Shown here piece after piece: positions 4,246 to 6,920 of a DNA stretch of 6,920 nt. The notes under the pieces were generated by a model. The model was not told where the DNA came from, ran no database searches, and worked only from the letters and a program-made list of their open reading frames with translations. The stretch is taken from positions 1 through 6,920 of the forward strand of contig SLRE01000081.1 in the NCBI GenBank assembly GCA_007131125.1, read 5' to 3'. The translations under genes and the position numbers were made by a program. The stretch's first letter is position 1, and every line of letters starts with the position of its first letter. This DNA comes from Bacteroidales bacterium. Lineage in GTDB: Bacteria > Bacteroidota > Bacteroidia > Bacteroidales > UBA7960.

Positions 4246-6920
4246 TTATTGATTTAATTCCTTCATGGTTCTGTGAAAATCGAAAGGCCTGATTTCGGTT
4301 GAAAGTATGTAAACAAAAGGGTCCTCACCGCGGTCAACATCCTTCCGGCGCTGGCGTGGGCGCAACTCGCTGATGGTTTTATTGAATTCATCAAGGGAGG
4401 AAATCGCCTGAAGCACACCCTGGTTAAAGGTAAAATAGAAAAACTCTTTTCCAGGTCCCACGTCTGTTTCATCCAAAGGCTCCAAAATCATGGTAAAGAT
4501 ATCTCCACCCCTTTGTTTCCTTATTTCGATAAAGCCGTTCACATAACGGTGCACCTGGTCGCCGCCAACATTTACCACCCCGATTGGGCCGCTGGAGAGG
4601 AAGGCCCTTCTTTCCTGGTCCCATCTGAACCGCACATCTCCAAAAAACATGGTATTGTCAAGGGCAGGAGGCAACCGGCGAAAACGGCCCTCTTCAGCAA
4701 GGTAATCCATTAAATCGGGAACGCTTTCCGGATTTGTATTTTTTGCCATAAATTTTCTGAACTTTTCCCGGTTAAGGTTTACAGTTTCAAGCTCTTCATT
4801 TCCTTCTATGCTTTTGGTAAGAATATCCAATCCGTCGTCGGTAAAGAAAAAGTCGAGCCCCATAACCAGGTCATAATCCACCGTATTTTCTTTTAAGTCG
4901 TGGGTAACCGTTCCATAAGTGTTGAGTTTGAACTGCCCGAAATCACTGCCCATATTCACTTCTCCTTCACCCTGCACCAGGCAACTCTGGGTATTGAACC
5001 TGATAAAATTATCCGGCAGGTTTCGGTTGGCAAGTTTTTCGGCAGAGCCAATGTGGTATTCCCTGGAAAGACGGTCATATTTAATATACCCGCTGGCTTC
5101 TACAATCGGCACATCAAGGTAATGTTCCCTTTTAACAAAAATGCCCGGGTAGACACTCCATGGGTTGCCGGCAAGCATCATGGCCATTTTAATATCTTCG
5201 AAGTTGTCGTTTCTCAGCCGTTCATCGTCCACCGGTATCATTACATTATCCGGGTCGATGGCCGATTTAAACCGAAACCACTCAGGTTCCAGCCCGGGGC
5301 AATCTGCAAATATTCTCGACGACCCGTCAAAAGTGAGCAAAGCCTCCTGTGCTTTCAGCTCAACCCTGCCTTTGTATGCAAAATGCGGGCTGAGGGTAAA
5401 ATCCTTTTCCTGGTGAATATTGGTAAGGCCTTCCGTACGAAACTCCCTGTCGACCCCAATCTGCTCAAAAAATACGGATTGAATCTCACCATCAAGGTCA
5501 ACATAATCATAAATCCCGTATGCATCATAATTCCGACGGGAAATAATATCTATACCGGCCTCATAAAACCGGTGATGCCGGTGCATTGTGTCGGCAATAA
5601 TAACGGCCTCATCCAGTTTGCGGATATCAGACCCCTTTTCCACAAAAAGCTCCTGTTTATAAGGAAAGATAGCGGCATCAGCAACCCTGACAAGGGGGAT
5701 ATTTTTGGCATGCAACAGGTTATCGGCAAGACGGTAGTGTATTTCCGGGGCATACAACCTTAAAGAGTCTTTGGTGAGGCGGGTAAACACCAGTTCATAA
5801 TCCGAGAAGTCCCGGTCAATCCATTCTTCCTCTGAAAGGGTTTCAAAGGCTGGGTATTCTTCTTTTCCCCTTGAAACGAAATCCAGGGTTTCCTCAGCAA
5901 GGTCCCAGGTATAGTCCATCATTTTCCCTGAAAGAAAATTTACGGGAAACTCCACAATGGCATCATCATGGCTCAGGTTAAAAGATGCAAACTGCTCTTT
6001 AAAGTCCACTTCTGCATCAAATCCCTGGTGAGTTAAAGCAAATTCGTCTTCAGTGGATGATTTCAGCTGCATATCCGATTGAAAAGCCTGGCAGGTAATA
6101 TTCCGGAATTCAAATTGCTCAGATTGCATTTCAGCTCTCCGGAATGCCAGGTTACCATCTCCATTGAGGCCTTCAGGCGACAGCAGCAGCTCTCCCCTGA
6201 AACCTGATATTCCTCCAAAAAACTGCATTTCTTCATCGGTTTTGGTTATGCGCATCAGGTCATCCCCGGGCAGGTAAAACAAGTCGGCTTTTTCAGCTGT
6301 AACTTCAGGATATTCAACAGGGGCTTCCTTTCCTTCCAGGAAAAATGTGGAAGCCACTCCCCTGGCTGAATCCGGAAACATTTCCATATTTTCGGTTTCC
6401 AGGGTAGAGGAAAGGTAGTCCAGTTTTCCGGTGGTCTTCAAGCCTTCGTTGCTCATGTTGATGGTGCCTGTATAATGGGCTTTGCCTTCAAACAATGGAA
6501 AGCCGCCTTCGGGCGTAGAGGTATTGAAGCCTAAGGAGTAATCGCGCTGAACCGTAAGGTAATCATGGAATTCGGGAAAAATCCCGGAAGAAACAAAAAC
6601 CCCGTCAAAGGCAATATTATCGGTAGAAGCATGGTCAAGGCTATCAATCGAAAAAGGGATGATCTGGAAATAAAACTTTTCCCTATCGTAAATCCCATCA
6701 TGGGTTTCATCATGATCGTAATATACAAAGGATTCGTTGTTACTGTTAAAGATGGGATAACGCGGATAGGGCTGCCTTCCTGATTTGTTATCAGGATGAT
6801 CTACCAGCAATTCCCCGTTTATTCCTTCCAGTACCGTTTGCACCCGCACTTCCGTATGTCGTCCCCTTGAATCGGGTTCGAACGAACGCACCCTGAAACT
6901 CATTGAATCGGTATTGATCA
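4246..6920 (-). CDS. Large protein of unknown function, 5' end beyond the window
   Basis: I do not recognise this family. The frame stays open to the window edge: the five codons before the ATG at 6901-6903 read I-N-T-D-S with no stop. That ATG is therefore probably internal, and the true start, with any signal peptide, is missing. At least 890 residues are visible. The protein is acidic and aromatic-rich, with alternating hydrophobic residues typical of beta-strands and no internal membrane span. Counting from the internal Met, units with the pattern G-x-h-x-h-S-x-EGL-x3-G-x-L occur at about 143-180 and 234-273, with a weaker relative near 510-557. A notable block is LRLYAPEIHYRLADN (381-395), followed by a Tyr-rich YDAYGIYDYVDLDGEI (459-474). 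The C-terminus (about 740-885) looks more globular and ends in an Arg-rich patch, RPRQRRKD (848-855). The overall look recalls long envelope beta-structure proteins (AsmA/TamB- or OstA-like), but this is only an impression. It is 24 bases upstream of plsY and probably co-transcribed with it. Confidence 0.9.
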   Translation of the reverse strand, partial: INTDSMSFRVRSFEPDSRGRHTEVRVQTVLEGINGELLVDHPDNKSGRQPYPRYPIFNSNNESFVYYDHDETHDGIYDREKFYFQIIPFSIDSLDHASTDNIAFDGVFVSSGIFPEFHDYLTVQRDYSLGFNTSTPEGGFPLFEGKAHYTGTINMSNEGLKTTGKLDYLSSTLETENMEMFPDSARGVASTFFLEGKEAPVEYPEVTAEKADLFYLPGDDLMRITKTDEEMQFFGGISGFRGELLLSPEGLNGDGNLAFRRAEMQSEQFEFRNITCQAFQSDMQLKSSTEDEFALTHQGFDAEVDFKEQFASFNLSHDDAIVEFPVNFLSGKMMDYTWDLAEETLDFVSRGKEEYPAFETLSEEEWIDRDFSDYELVFTRLTKDSLRLYAPEIHYRLADNLLHAKNIPLVRVADAAIFPYKQELFVEKGSDIRKLDEAVIIADTMHRHHRFYEAGIDIISRRNYDAYGIYDYVDLDGEIQSVFFEQIGVDREFRTEGLTNIHQEKDFTLSPHFAYKGRVELKAQEALLTFDGSSRIFADCPGLEPEWFRFKSAIDPDNVMIPVDDERLRNDNFEDIKMAMMLAGNPWSVYPGIFVKREHYLDVPIVEASGYIKYDRLSREYHIGSAEKLANRNLPDNFIRFNTQSCLVQGEGEVNMGSDFGQFKLNTYGTVTHDLKENTVDYDLVMGLDFFFTDDGLDILTKSIEGNEELETVNLNREKFRKFMAKNTNPESVPDLMDYLAEEGRFRRLPPALDNTMFFGDVRFRWDQERRAFLSSGPIGVVNVGGDQVHRYVNGFIEIRKQRGGDIFTMILEPLDETDVGPGKEFFYFTFNQGVLQAISSLDEFNKTISELRPRQRRKDVDRGEDPFVYILSTEIRPFDFHRTMKELNQ

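Noticed and set aside
4900..5763. A 287-codon open frame on the plus strand
   Set aside because: It lies entirely antisense to the large minus-strand gene. Its product is basic and without domain order, and no promoter is seen before it. It is a shadow of the codon pattern of the real gene.

Overview
This window most likely comes from the chromosome of a Bacteroidetes/Bacteroidota member, probably near Bacteroidales or Marinilabiliales. Four things suggest this. The start codons lack Shine-Dalgarno sequences and sit behind A/T-rich leaders. Two promoter-like elements match the Bacteroidetes -7 consensus TAnnTTTG. The cold-shock protein begins with the MGRSQE-type, Lys/Arg-rich extension that I associate with this phylum. 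The ClpS, FloA and PlsY sequences fit the same assignment. I see no mobile element, CRISPR array, tRNA or rRNA.

Layout. Positions 1-153 hold a short upstream stretch, a -7 promoter element and the leader of a plus-strand cold-shock-domain gene (154-603). Positions 604-850 are a non-coding convergent junction with a structured hairpin near 611-660 and a strong bidirectional terminator at 799-833. Everything after that is on the minus strand. Read in the direction of transcription, from high to low coordinates, the order is: a very large protein of unknown function whose 5' end lies outside the window (4246-6920), plsY (3589-4221), a 137-base gap with a promoter, then a tight four-gene cluster of clpS (3179-3451), an M48 metalloprotease lipoprotein (2362-3162), a short NfeD protein (1892-2359) and floA (851-1885). 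The gaps inside this cluster are 16, 2 and 6 bases.

How the genes may work together. The large protein and plsY are 24 bases apart and are probably co-transcribed. PlsY makes lysophosphatidic acid, the first committed phospholipid intermediate. The large protein is rich in predicted beta-strands and carries repeat-like GLxxxG units; I do not recognise its family. The four-gene cluster joins an N-degron adaptor for Clp protease, an envelope zinc protease, and a flotillin with its usual NfeD partner. It therefore looks like a protein and membrane quality-control operon. FloA with NfeD is a well-known pairing; co-transcription with clpS and the M48 gene is inferred from spacing alone.

Most of the window is recognisable housekeeping or envelope biology. 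The least explained item is the large partial protein, followed by the grouping of clpS and the M48 gene with floA and nfeD. I found no clear evidence of a new defence or mobile system.
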